A stretch of DNA of 64,000 nt from Zygaena filipendulae (lineage: Eukaryota > Arthropoda > Insecta > Lepidoptera > Zygaenidae). Within the stretch, counting starts at the first letter, position 1, and each line of letters starts with the position of its first letter. The stretch covers positions 7,594,001 to 7,658,000 of the forward strand of contig OU015649.1 in assembly GCA_907165275.2 (NCBI GenBank), given 5' to 3'. The notes under the pieces are model-generated. The model made no database searches and was not told where the DNA came from. It saw only the letters and a list, made by a program, of their open reading frames with translations. Of the stretch, positions 53,369-63,960 are shown one piece after another. Both the position numbers and the translations under genes were made by a program.

Positions 53369-56300
53369 ATGCCGCATAATCATTGTCATGGTGGTCACCA
53401 TGATCATGATCACGAAACTTTGGACAATGCAGGTTTTCAATATAATCTCTATGAAAAAATTGATAAGGAAAATGTAGAGTGCTTGAATGAAAGTCATGAA
53501 GGTTCTGGAAAAACTGTATTCAAACCCTGGGAGAAGCGGTTGGATAGGACTCAAGTGAGTACATAGTATGTGTTAACCAAAGACATTCTATATAATAAAG
53601 GAGGTAGGTACTTAAAATATCATTGGTATTAGCAGAGTTTTTAACAATGACTGTACCTAGTTTATTGTTATTCATTAAATCGTAATTATAATGATAATGT
53701 ATAATTTTAATTTGTTTAAATATCTTTTTAAATATAATTTGTTTATTCAGTGATAAGTTCCAATAGCATACCAAAAATGTTAACAAGTTTTAATAATTGT
53801 AATCTTTTTTTATTAGTTTGTAGAAAGTGATGCAGATGAAGAATTGTTATTCAATATCCCTTTCACTGGAAATATTAAACTTAAGGGAATAAAAATATCT
53901 TCAGAGGACACTGATTCACATCCAGCTAAAGTACGATTGTTAGTACAGTTTAGATATATTGGTAAATTAATTAATAATAATAATCCACTTCACAACACAC
54001 AGAAAATACTATATACCAGCCTCATTTTGGAAAAAATACGGCCCGATGATGCCGCCAGCCCATAAACTGCACCAAACAGTCAAACAATTGAATTACTAAG
54101 CATCAATGATCTGCAGCACTTCCATAACATTATTTTTCAGATTTAAAAATAAACCTAATATGACATTTGATGATGTGTCAATAGAAGCAGATCAAGTTTT
54201 TGAACTCCAAAAAGATAGTGAAGGTGTATTAGAGTATGCTACTAAGTGAGTATGGTAGAGCTTAACTGAGTAGTAGTAATGGTTAAATTTTAAGGGCCGA
54301 TGTTGATTTTGAATAAAACAAATTGTTTTAGGAAATTATTGTCATTTGTTTTTAATATGATAATATGGTATGGTTCAATTATGTAGAGAATAAAATATCG
54401 GCCAAATGGCCGCCGCGACGTCGGCGGCACACCTCCATCCGATGGTCCAAATTTTCGATGACGCTGAGGCATAATTGAGGTTCTATGCCATTAATGTGCC
54501 GAATTATCTCATCCTTTAGCTCTTGAATTGTTGCTGGCTTATCAACGTAAACCTTATCTTTCAAATAACCCCAAAGAAAGGAGTCCAACGGTCTCAAATC
54601 ACATGATCTTGGCGGCCAATTGACATCGCCACCATGTGAGATAACACGGCCATGAAATTTGTCGCGCAAAAGAGCCATTGTTTCGTTAGCTGTATGGCAA
54701 GTGGCACCGTCCTGTTCAAACCACATATCGTCCACATCCATAACGGGCCATAAAAAGTTTGTTATCATCTCACGATAGCGAACACCATTCACAATAACTG
54801 CCTGACCGGCCTCATTTTGGAAAAAATACGGCCCGATGATGCCGCCAGTCCATAAACCGCACCAAACACTCACTCTTTGTGGGTGCATTGGGTTTTCGAC
54901 AATCACTCTTGGATTATCATTCGCCCAAATGCGGCAATTTTTCCGATTGTACGCACATTTGAACGATTAATTTGACCGAAAAAATCGCGAAGTGCACGAT
55001 ATGCATTTTGATTTGAACACCCATTTAAATTCATAATAAGCCTGAATAACTTTAACGCGTTGGTCGATTGTGTATCTTTTCAGTTCAAATTGAGTTAGTC
55101 TAAAATTGAGAAATGTCAAATGAAATGCAGAAAAAATTTAGGTCTGGTTCACATTGAACATCGGCCCATAAAATTTAACCACCCGTTACAAGTAAAGACA
55201 CTGCTATTGATATTAGGGATACCCATGAGACATTTTTTACAATTTTTCACCCCCTTACCTTGGTGACCACCTTATATGCCCCCTCTAGTTGTCATGTAGT
55301 TATTCATAAATGTTCATAAGTATGTTTTTTTGCAAAAAGGAAAAATTAAAAAAATAAACATTTGCTCATAAATCATAATATAATTATTTGCCTTAATAAA
55401 TGTGGTGCTAACCGCGTAACGTTAAGAGTGCAGGATGCAAAATTAAAAAATCTCATATTTGAATAAGCGGAAAAGCGGAAAATTTCCTTACAGTATAGGT
55501 ACCTGTTTAATATGTGACGAAACTTAACCCCCTCTCCCCTGTGACCACTACCTCCCTATGGACGGGTCACGTAGCGTATATTCCCTAATGTAATGTATTA
55601 ACACCTAGGTATTGAGTTGGCCATCTTTAGGTAAAACAAACATGTAAATCTGTTGTAGTAAAAAATAATTAATAATAATATGTTAAGGTTTCAAACACAT
55701 GGCTAGCGCTATTAGTTGTATTCTACTGAATTATGTAAGAAAGGACACACAGTACAATCTATAATCGTTATCGCTATACAAAACAAAGGAACATAATTAT
55801 TGTCATGTCATGTGGTCACGAAAAATTGGATTTTTGATTGAGACGCCTTACCTACGTTATAGAATATAATGTCAACTTGACTAAGGGCGCAGGGCTGCCA
55901 GTAGAACCAACTTAATTTATACCAATGGATCACTGAAATTATACTAAGTCAATAAATTTTTATAACACAAATCCATCTATACTATAATAAAAGAGTAGAA
56001 TTCGCGATTCTGTACATTGAATATTTTTGACAAATTTTGACGAAGCCGAAGTAATAAAAGAAGAGTAACCAACCACAAAGAGTTTTTAAAATTCTTTTCT
56101 GTCTGTCTGTTCCCGATAATCTCCGAACCTACTGAACGGATTTTCATGCGGTTTTCACAGGTAGATTAAGCTAAACCTGGTGCTACATATAGGCTTTGTT
56201 TCATTTAAGTCGATGTTGGGAAAAAAGTTGTCATACAAAAACGTTTCATGCGAGTGAAACCGCGGAGCACAGCTAGTTGATACAATAAATTTATAAATTT

Positions 56301-56640
56301 TTCTCACTTTAATAGGTGCTAGAATGTCAAAATAACTATAAGTAGGTAGGTACTTTATTTGTTTAAGCCATCTCGCCACGCCCGCCTGCCGTGTGTTTAA
56401 ACCTCTTAATTGATATTTTTTTTTTTTAGGATTGTAGCTTTTTCATCAGTTTCACACTTAACAATGCATTTCCCTGCAAATTTTGGCGCCGAATCGACAA
56501 AAATTTACTATATAGGATTAAAAGGTGAATGGACACCCGGTCACAAACATGGGGTTACAATTTGTACATATGAAGCAAGACCTAATCTCGATGATCATAA
56601 ATTAAAGCATATGGATTCAGTTTCTAGACCTATTGACTAA
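53369..56640 (+). CDS. PITHD1: PITH domain-containing protein (PITHD1 orthologue)
   Basis: Orthologue of human PITHD1 and fly CG6153; the PITH domain is also found at the C-terminus of the proteasome-associated thioredoxin-like protein TXNL1. Exons: 53369-53554, 53817-53938, 54141-54245, 56430-56640; 624 nt, 207 residues plus TAA (human 211). N-terminus MPHNHCHGGHHDHDHE is histidine-rich, as in vertebrates (MSHGHSHGG). Conserved blocks: ECLNESHEGSGKTVFKPWEK, FVESDADEELLFNIPFTGNI, NKPNMTFDDVSIEADQVFEL, SVSHLTMHFPANFGAESTKI, YYIGLKGEWTPGHKHGVTIC. Donor after exon 2 is TT/GTTAGT, chosen because it restores RL-FKNKPNM. Intron 3 contains a mariner remnant. AATAAA at 56685-56690 is the likely polyadenylation signal. 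Confidence 0.95.
54019..54082 (-). mobile_element. Orphan mariner transposase fragment in PITHD1 intron 2
   Basis: CCTCATTTTGGAAAAAATAC, GGCCCGATGATGCCGCCAG and CACCAAACA.TCA are nearly identical to 54806-54871 inside the mariner element of intron 3, with only a few differences. It lies 59 bp before exon 3. No inverted repeat is present at this fragment. Confidence 0.88.
54281..55180 (-). mobile_element. Mariner-type element, internally shortened
   Basis: Ends GGTTAAATTTTAAGGGCCGA (54281) and, inverted, GGTTAAATTTTATGGGCCGA (from 55180) define a 900-bp element. The minus strand encodes the C-terminal half of a transposase. Intact mariners are about 1.3 kb, so the N-terminal region is largely missing. 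Lies in PITHD1 intron 3 on the opposite strand. Confidence 0.87.
54379..54960 (-). pseudogene. Mariner transposase, C-terminal part
   Basis: Open from about 54960 to the stop at 54379: HPQRVSVWCGLWTGGIIGPY, YFFQNEAGQAVIVNG, MWFEQDGATCHTA, WPPRSCDLRPLDSFLWGYLK. The QDGA aspartate and the CDL aspartate are 37 positions apart, fitting the last two catalytic residues of a mariner-like DDD transposase. The DNA-binding domain and first aspartate region are not recognisable, so it is not functional. Confidence 0.85.
55985..56275 (-). repeat. GCGGTTTCACCCGCG-family copy (reverse, diverged)
   Basis: CCTACTGAACGGATTTTCAT near 56125 and GAGTGAAACCGCGGAGCACA near 56252, with a diverged middle. PITHD1 intron 3; 55190-55980 otherwise shows nothing recognisable. 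Confidence 0.7.
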
Positions 56641-56684
56641 AAATCTTGTTAAGAATGTAATTTTGATAAATGGGTATATTTTTA

Positions 56685-56690
56685 AATAAA
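56685..56690 (+). terminator. PITHD1: PITHD1 polyadenylation signal
   Basis: AATAAA 45 bp after the PITHD1 stop codon. Confidence 0.7.
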
Positions 56691-56972
56691 GCTATTCAAA
56701 GTATGATAATGTTGAACTATAATTTTAACGTGGCCGTGGGTGACCCAGTGAACAGAGCAATTAATGGAAACTGTTTTATATGCAAGCTACCCGCGTCATA
56801 TTGAACCAAAAACATAAAAGACAAAACACAGTTCAAAGAAATAAGGATAAGTTTTAATTTGTAGGTACGTAAGATATAGGATATAGGTAGGTACGCGTAA
56901 TTCAAAGTTCAAACTCAACCTACGCTGTTTGACTATAGGGTACTTGTATAAATTTTTTTTCCAGTCTATTAA

Positions 56973-57470
56973 TGTCGCGTGCGTTCAACTCTACATTCAA
57001 CGTGCACATTCACATTCACGAGCGTGTAAACGGTACGCCCGAGCCCGTGAACGCGCCTGTGAACGTGAATGCCGCGAATCGGGCAAGTGTCGGTTTTTTG
57101 GCAAAGTTCAAAGGATGAATGTGCGGGCGCCCGGTGACTGTTTACACGCGCGCGGGCAGTCAGTCTGTCCCGCGCTTTCGCGACGAGTGGATCTTCATTC
57201 AACGTTGCTAAGAAAGTCGCTACGATCGGATATTACAACATGGCGGAATGGTCAAACGTTAATTTTGTTTCTTTTTCCAATAAAAATAAGTTAAGCCAAA
57301 GGATATTGCAGCAACAACACCGAGATCCTCGCTGCTCGCCATTCTGGCACTGACTGACACGACGGCGTGCGTGTAAACAGCTTGAATGTCCGCCGGCCCG
57401 GGACGGGCTGCATGCCGCGCAGCCCGCCAGGCAGCCCGGCGGGCTGCACGGCGCGCGTGTGACCGTAGCA
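56973..57470 (-). mobile_element. Harbinger-derived MITE, copy 1
   Basis: GC-rich element ending at 57470 with GCGCGTGTGACCGTAGCA. The left end is damaged: AATG is followed directly by TCGCGTGCG, so GTAGGTTCACA is missing. On the minus strand it retains the transposase start MASSEDLGVVAAISFGLTYF, stopping soon after KKKQN. Host sequence on the left (CAGTCTATT) is a GTACTTGCATGAA-element. Confidence 0.85.
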
Positions 57471-57473
57471 TAA

Positions 57474-58000
57474 TGGTAGGTTCACACGCGTGCGTTCAAC
57501 TCTACATTCAACGTGCCCATTCACATTCACGAGCGTATAAACGGTACGCCCGAGCCCGTGAACGCGCCTGTGAACGTGAATGCCGCGAATCGGGCAAGTG
57601 TCGGTTTTTTGGCAAAGTTCAAAGGATGAATGTGCGGGCGCCCGGTGACTGTTTACACGCGCGCGGGCAGTCAGTCTGTCCCGCGCTTTCGCGACGAGTG
57701 GATCTTCATTCAACGTTGCTAAGAAAGTCGCTACGATCGGATATTACAACCACCTTCTTTGCAGTCTTTTTCTTTTTCTCCGTCGTTCATAATTTTGTTT
57801 CTTTTTCCAATAAAAATAAGTTAAGCCAAAGGATATGGCAGCAACAACACCGAGATCCTCGCTGCTCGCCATTCTGGCACTGACTGACACGACGGCGTGC
57901 GTGTAAACAGCTTGAATGTCCGCCGGCCCGGGACGGGCTGCATGCCGCGCAGCCCGCCAGGCAGCCCGCCGGGCTGCACGGCGCGCGTGTGACCGTAGCA
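57474..58000 (-). mobile_element. Harbinger-derived MITE, copy 2 (longer transposase remnant)
   Basis: 527 bp from TGGTAGGTTCACACGCGTGC to GCGCGTGTGACCGTAGCA, flanked by TAA (57471-57473, shared with copy 1) and TTA (58001-58003). The open frame 57872-57744 reads MASSEDLGVVAAISFGLTYF, a K/R-rich run and RRW before a stop: the acidic, hydrophobic and basic start typical of Harbinger transposases. Confidence 0.9.
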
Positions 58001-58203
58001 TTAAAGATATAATATAGCCTACCTACTACAAAGCAAGAAAAAGAAAAAAATATGCATAAAATAGAGCGTTTCAAAGTTCCCCTACCACTGAGCAAATAAT
58101 AATCACTACGTTTGTTCCTACTTTTGATTTTACCGCCGAAACGCGGAATCACAGGACACTGACAGAGATAACTTTAATATCTAATTCCAAAAGCGAAAAT
58201 AAG

Positions 58204-59520
58204 GTGTGCGTTCCGTGGGTTTGGGCGCAGTTGTTCGGTTAAAATTTCACTCGTTTGAGTTGCAACCAAGCCACAGATCGATCGAGTTGTTTTTAAACGA
58301 CTTCCCAAAAAGGAGGAGGTTATCAACTCGACGCGTATGTTTTTTTTTTATGTTTGTTACCTCGGCCTCATAACTTTCGACTGGGTGAACTGATTTTGAT
58401 GATTCTTTTTTTATTCGAAAGCTGGTGCTTCCCATTGGGTCCCATTGTCATGAAATCAGGATCAGATGATGGGATCTTGGAGAAATCGAGGGAACTCTTC
58501 AAAAGTTATAGGCACACCAAAGCGATTTCGGTATTTTTTATAATAAATCGTTCATTTGCTTTCAGAAAGCAAAATTTGAAGTAGTGGAACTGATGATGAA
58601 GACCGCAGATGGTCATTGGAACTACTCAATATTAATACGTATTTCACGGGTTCCGATTGGAGCGATTTGGATTTCCCGTTGTCACCATGTCAGGATGTGA
58701 TAATGGGATCTTGGAGAAATCGAGGAAAAAACGGAACTACTCAATAATAGGTATTTCACAGGTTCCGATTCGTTAACTTTAATGGTAGGTTCACACGCGT
58801 GCGTTCAACTCTACATTCAACGTGCACATTCACATTCACGAGCGTGTAAACGGTACGCCCGAGCCCGTGAACGCGCCTGTGAACGTGAATGCCGCGAATC
58901 GGGCAAGTGTCGGTTTTTTGGCAAAGTTCAAAGGATGAATGTGCGGGCGCCCGGTGACTGTTTACACGCGCGCGGGCAGTCAGTCTGTCCCGCGCTTTCG
59001 CGACGAGTGGATCTTCATTCAACGTTGCTAAGAAAGTCGCTACGATCGGATATTACAACATGGCGGAATGGTCAAACGTTAATTTTGTTTCTTTTTCCAA
59101 TAAAAATAAGTTAAGCCAAAGGATATGGCAGCAACAACACCGAGATCCTCGCTGCTCGCCATTCTGGCACTGACTGACACGACGGCGTGCGTGTAAACAG
59201 CTTGAATGTCCGCCGGCCCGGGACGGGCTGCATGCCGCGCAGCCCGCCAGGCAGCCCGCCGGGCTGCACGGCGCGCGTGTGACCGTAGCATAATGTTGTT
59301 TCTAAACAATTTATGCTCGTCACAATGTATATGGTGAAGTGCAACTGACGGTGATGTACCAGGAGAACTCCTCAACAATTAACGTCCCTGCATCGGGAAA
59401 AGTGATATATTGTGATTGTGATACTGTGATGAGCAGTTGACATTAGGTTATTGTAACTTAGATTACAAACCAACCCACTAAAAAGCGAGAAATAAACAAA
59501 ATATTAATTAAAAAAAAAAA
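58204..59520 (+). repeat. Composite of GCGTTCC-ended fragment and ACCGACTTCC-element hosting MITE copy 3
   Basis: 58204-58286 (GTGCGTTCCGTGGGTTTGGG) matches 24035-24120 inverted. From 58290 an ACCGACTTCC-type element runs (GGATCAGATGATGGGATCTT; GACCGCAGATGGTCATTGGA), is broken by MITE copy 3, and resumes with TTCTAAACAATTTATGCTCG to about 59500, colinear with 43878-44720. Confidence 0.8.
58783..59290 (-). mobile_element. Harbinger-derived MITE, copy 3 (cleanest)
   Basis: 508 bp with ends TGGTAGGTTCACACGCGTGC and the inverse TGCTACGGTCACACGCGCGC, flanked by TAA on both sides (58780-58782, 59291-59293). Inserted into an ACCGACTTCC-element; the unoccupied equivalent (TCGTTAACTTAAATGTGGTT) is at about 44529. 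Carries the same short transposase start as copy 1. Confidence 0.93.
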
Positions 59521-59745
59521 CCGAATTCGGTGACAAGCCCGCTTGTGTTTGCCTACTTGGGTTGATGAGGTCGTGGCGGGCGAGTGGACTTAGCCCATCT
59601 AAACATCTACTCCATATTTGGTTTGTCACCGACTTCAAACCGATCAATGGTAGCACAAATCAATAATAATATTACGCGTATTTTTGTCTCAGTATTTTGT
59701 TATTTTTAGCTTTTTAGTTTTGTTTTTTTGGAAGTTGGTTTTTTT
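59518..59745. repeat. Foldback module, partial
   Basis: CCGAATTCGGTGACAAGCCC, TACTCCATATTTGGTTTGTC and AACCGATCAATGGTAGCACA match the middle of the 44766-45148 module; the left inverted repeat is largely lost. Confidence 0.7.
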
Positions 59746-59774
59746 TATTAAAATTTTGTTTATATAACCTCAAA

Positions 59775-60085
59775 ATATATGAAATTTCAGGCGCCATTTG
59801 TTTTCTCTCAACTCACATTGCAAATAAGACTGTTTTACATCCAATTATAAACTTTTTATGACTACGACACCTCCCCTTTGTTCGTTTTCTTTTTCGACGA
59901 ATCTGGTTTTTGGCGCAAACTTTGACACTTATTAAACAAAACATAGCTGTCAGAGTGAAAATTAACCTGCTTCTGAGATGATTGTTTGGTTGCTGCGCTC
60001 TGAGCCACGGAATTTTCGGAAATTTCACCAAGCCACAGAACGGGTACAGAGCGCGTTCGAGTGCACTCATGCGAATCCACGGAAC
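59775..60085. repeat. GCGTTCC-ended repeat, inverse of 23725-24120
   Basis: AAATTTCAGGCGCCATTTGT, ATCCAATTATAAACTTTTTA, CTGGTTTTTGGCGCAAACTT and GCGCGTTCGAGTGCACTCAT correspond in inverse order to the copy between NALCN and WDR35. Confidence 0.75.
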
Positions 60086-60296
60086 GCACACAAGGTTCAA
60101 CTGGGTCGAGTTACTTTCAAAAGTTCCAGTAAAGAATTGAAATGCACCTTACCGATGCATGCGTGTTATACCTATATTGTGTAACGAATCCCTAACAGGA
60201 GACAGCGTGCTATACCACGAAGAACTCCAGTCAATAGGAAAATTTTCTTCTTAATATTTTTAATGTGCGGCTTTCACGATAAAGAACTATGCAAAA

Positions 60297-60500
60297 TTAG
60301 GCCCAAATATTTTTCTTTATTAGGTAGGTACTTCTCTTAATTTTTTCCCCATTAATCTCTAGTGCAGCAAAATCACTAATTTTCTTATTTTTTGCGGCAA
60401 AAATGTCAAAATGAGTCTTTTTAGCATTAACTGTCAGCAGATTGCCCCGGAACCACACATCGGTCATTTTGAGCATTCGTAGTACGGACAAAGTAAAACA
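60297..60500 (-). pseudogene. LINE reverse transcriptase, C-terminal fragment
   Basis: Reads MTDVWFRGNLLTVNAKKTHF and LEINGEKIKRS, the WF.gN.L.lN..KT segment that follows the catalytic core in jockey/CR1-type reverse transcriptases. It is colinear with the upstream core at 62230-63050 and separated from it by inserted DNA. Confidence 0.75.
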
Positions 60501-60740
60501 AACAGTTGGGCAATTAATATGTAACTTTTATTGCTGTCATATTTCAGTTTCAGTCAGAAAAAAAACCGATTTTGTGATTAATTAATCATGTTTAGACGGC
60601 TGCAACTTTTGAAGTATGTTTATGTTTGTTGATTGCTAGATATTGTAGGTGTCACAACACTCACAACGTGTAAATTGTAATCGCAAAACCATAATATTTT
60701 TGATTGCAACCGAAAAATGATAGAAACAAAAGTTACTTAG

Positions 60741-62226
60741 CCCTTCGTATGTTAAGAGTCCTTGTACAGGACACAGCAATTTTGGCGTTTCTGTTGAAAG
60801 TCCCACCACAGGACTTTCCAGACCACAGATTCACTTGTTTATTTTCGAGTCTATTTTAATATTTCTCAAGTTCTTACTCTTTCGCACCCATAAGACATCG
60901 TATAAGAGTGAATTGACTCACTATCTCTAATATAAAGTTAGCATGTCTATGATACAAAAAAAATTGGAATTTTTTGTTTTAATCTGTCATAAATTCAGTC
61001 GAGATTCAGTCAACTATTGCCTCGATTGTATTGAGTTTTTGTGCAGATTTTTGTAAGTTTTAGTGATTTCCATTGGAATAACCATGGAACAGTAACTAAT
61101 AATTCATTTTATTTACTCACATTGATATAATCTTTACTTTTTAATTCAAAAACAACCTTAAAACCAACGTCTAAGTGACTTCACAAATTTGTACGTGGAT
61201 TTCTTTTTGTCATATTTAGTCGAAAAATTATTAAAACCTTAACGAATCTGTGTAATTAGGTCACTATTTTATTAAACTTTAATGTAATAATTACGAATAC
61301 GTGTACTTTAGTCAAAAATGTGATAATTCCAAGCTCAAAGACATGAAGAAATTCGAAAGTCCTGTCATGGGACTCGCCACAGACGGGAATTTTGAATAAT
61401 TTTGTATGGGGAAATTCAAGTAGATATTCGGTATGTTTATAAACATGGTTTTTCATATTTCTCTTTCAAACATGTATTTTTCTTCGTTGTATTGAATGCC
61501 TAGTTCTATGTAAATCTTGAATAATTAATAATTATAACACTTACAAGTATATATTCTGTAAAATCTTAGTCTTTGTGAGACAATATTTTTTGTCCCAATT
61601 ATGAGCCTCATTTTTGATTCATTCATACTCAAGATATATTGAATATTACAACATGCCATTAATTAAACTAGCTTGGCAATAAGTTAAAATTATTGGAAAC
61701 AAAAAACGCTTTGTCCCTGATGCCAGGAATGTGTTATTATCTAACTTAATATAAGACCCACTGAAGTGGCTTTTGAAGATGTGTCTTTTTTGGTCCAAAG
61801 TTTAAAAACAAGTGCAGTGAAAAAAATTTGTATGGAACATATGCCATTTGTTTTTTTAATTTAACATATATGTAATATTGTATAAAAAAAATACAACATT
61901 ACTTCCATCAATCGTTTTATGTTATTTATATGAGAGAATAAAAGTAAAATTTTAGGAGACCTAGACTAGACAGATATTATTTCACCTAGAACAGTTGCAA
62001 TGCAATTCAAAATCAAGTGTAAGTGTTGTGAGAAATTACAAAAATATTATCTTAATTGTAAAATTAACTTTAGTTTTACCAAATTTCAACTAGATTTAGA
62101 GAAATTCTAGTTTTTCCAAATCTAGGTCTCAAAAATTAGTGCTCAAAGTCCTGTAATGTGGAAAGTCCTGTCATGGGATCCCACAGTATGTGCAGATTTG
62201 ACATTTAACAGATAACATACGAAGGG
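60741..62226. mobile_element. 1.5 kb element with CCCTTCGTATGTTA ends inserted in the LINE
   Basis: CCCTTCGTATGTTA (60741-60754) and TAACATACGAAGGG (62213-62226) are perfect inverted repeats enclosing 1486 AT-rich bp without a recognisable open frame. The motif GTCCTGTCATGGGA or variants occurs near 61360 and 62167, with related CCACAGGACTTTCCAG near 60808. Flanks are TTAG and ATAA, vaguely like a decayed TTAA target, so a piggyBac-type origin is possible but unproven. Confidence 0.65.
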
Positions 62227-62229
62227 ATA

Positions 62230-63050
62230 ATAGCCCCCGTGGTGTCATCCGCATACAAAGTCAAATCCCTTTTAAGTTTTGATCGCGGATGTCATTGATG
62301 TAAAATATGAATAACAGCGGTCCCAATATCGATCCTTGAAGAAAACACCATATTATGTGGTCGGTTTTAAGTTGCTTCGTTAGTTACCAATCTTAACTTG
62401 GGTAAGATATAATGTTAAAATTTTGTAAGCAGCCCCTGTTAGATACGCCAGCAGTTTTGAGCTTGTTTAGAAGTATTTTGTGACTAACGGTGTCAAAGTC
62501 TAAAAACACTCCCAGAGCAATTTCTTTCTGATCTATTTTATTTCTTACAAGTGTAGTTAAATCGACTGTAGCTGCCAAAATGTTTGAGTTAGGTCTGAAG
62601 CCGTATTGTTTATCATGTAGATATATAGTTAATAGAGTTAAGGAATTTTTCAAGCTGTTTATAGAGAACTTTTTCAAAAACTTAATATTCCTGGGAGTAC
62701 TGAAATGGGCCGATAGTTATTGCCTAAATGCCTATTGGAGTCAGCTTTACTGTCGCCTTTGTGAATAAACCCCTTATTTACTTTACTGGTTAGGTACTTT
62801 AGCAATTTTCAGATTTTCAGGGAAAATACCGAGGCTCAGATATTTATACATGTATATCCAGTGATTTCATCAGCCATTAGATTTTGATGCAATTTAGTGT
62901 TTTAACATTAATGTGGTCTACGTCTGAGCTAGTGTTAGAATCGATGCGTTCAATTATATTTATAACCTCATCATTAGTTACCGGATTAAACTTTGAAAGC
63001 TCCAGTCCCTTGTTAAGAATGTTAATATTGGAGTAGGTTTAGGTACTTAC
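62230..63050 (-). pseudogene. LINE reverse transcriptase, core fragment
   Basis: On the minus strand: NNYRPIS-type block near 62715, DKQYGFRPNSNILAATVDLT, EIALGVFLDFDTVSHKILLN (the usual KKAF before DTV is lost), LQGSILGPLLFIFYINDI and the catalytic YADD at 62244-62255. Several frame breaks and stops; a dead jockey/CR1-like element. Confidence 0.85.
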
Positions 63051-63102
63051 GTAATATTTTTTTGAAATCATGTTACACCTCATAAATATCTACTTCAAAA
63101 TA

Positions 63103-63320
63103 TTATAAAAATATTGGACACGTATTTTTTATTTTTTTACGTAATCAAAAAACAACGGCGATACATTGAGTTGAAATTTCGCGTGTCGTCACTATTCGGA
63201 CAGTTTGTACGGCGGTTTTAGCGGTTAGTGACGTCACGACCCTCTCACCCTAAACTTTAATGCGCTTTATCTCTGTATATTTTAATTTATTTGAAAAATC
63301 AAAAAATACGTGTCGATTTT
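63103..63320 (+). mobile_element. TGACGTCA-MITE, copy I (ends missing)
   Basis: ATATTGGACACGTATTTTTT, AACGGCGATACATTGAGTTG, GTGTCGTCACTATTCGGACA and TTAGTGACGTCACGACCCTC. One of the two palindromes is mutated to TGTCGTCA. Confidence 0.8.
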
Positions 63321-63375
63321 TTTTTTTTCTTTTTTAAAAAACCACAGAATTAATGTTCAACGATTTTATTTTTTA

Positions 63376-63560
63376 CAGCTGTTCCCCGCAGTTTTACCCG
63401 CGGTAATTTTGGAGTTCCTGCGGTAATTTCCGGTTAAAATATAACCTGCGTTACTCGGGGTTAATGTAGCATTCTAATGATGAAAAGAATATTGAAATCG
63501 GTCCAGTATCTACCTAGTTTTGAGTTAAATCGTAATAAACAATCAAAATACCTCAGAATT
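63376..63560 (+). repeat. GCGGTTTCACCCGCG-family copy
   Basis: CAGCTGTTCCCCGCAGTTTT, ACCCGCGGTAATTTTGGAGT and GAAATCGGTCCAGTATCTAC. Confidence 0.72.
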
Positions 63561-63699
63561 ATTCTTCTGAGAAAAATACAAATTTGTTTGAGTGACAGAT
63601 GTCACAAAATGACCTAGGCACAATGCCAGTCCCGGTCCATTAAATGCGATCATTGATTCGATCGAAAAAATCTACCTGTTTTCAACCTCATTTATTGAT

Positions 63700-63960
63700 A
63701 ACTAGCTTTGCCCCATGGTTTCACCCGCGTGTGCTTCGTAATTCCTGCAGGGACTCCAAAAAAGCCTAATTTAGGTACTTCTTATAACATCAGCTAATAA
63801 GCAGTCGGAGTAAACCGTTAGCTCCGCGAAACAGTATAGTATCCTTCTTGGCTATACTTAGCAGCAGCAGAAAGTCCCGTAATAATCGGTCCAACCGTTT
63901 CGGAGATTCACCTGCGTGAAGTTTGGAATTCCCGCAGGAACTACAAACTTCTTTTATTCT
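63700..63960 (+). repeat. GCGGTTTCACCCGCG-family copy, long form
   Basis: CTAGCTTTGCCCCATGGTTT, CCTGCAGGGACTCCAAAAAA, CTTATAACATCAGCTAATAA, AAAGTCCCGTAATAATCGGT and GGAATTCCCGCAGGAACTAC. It shows the arrangement interrupted by the nest at 43553-45470. Confidence 0.72.

Noticed and set aside
61256..61456. Small minus-strand frame of 66 residues
   Set aside because: AT-rich, no similarity recognised, inside the 1.5 kb TIR element.
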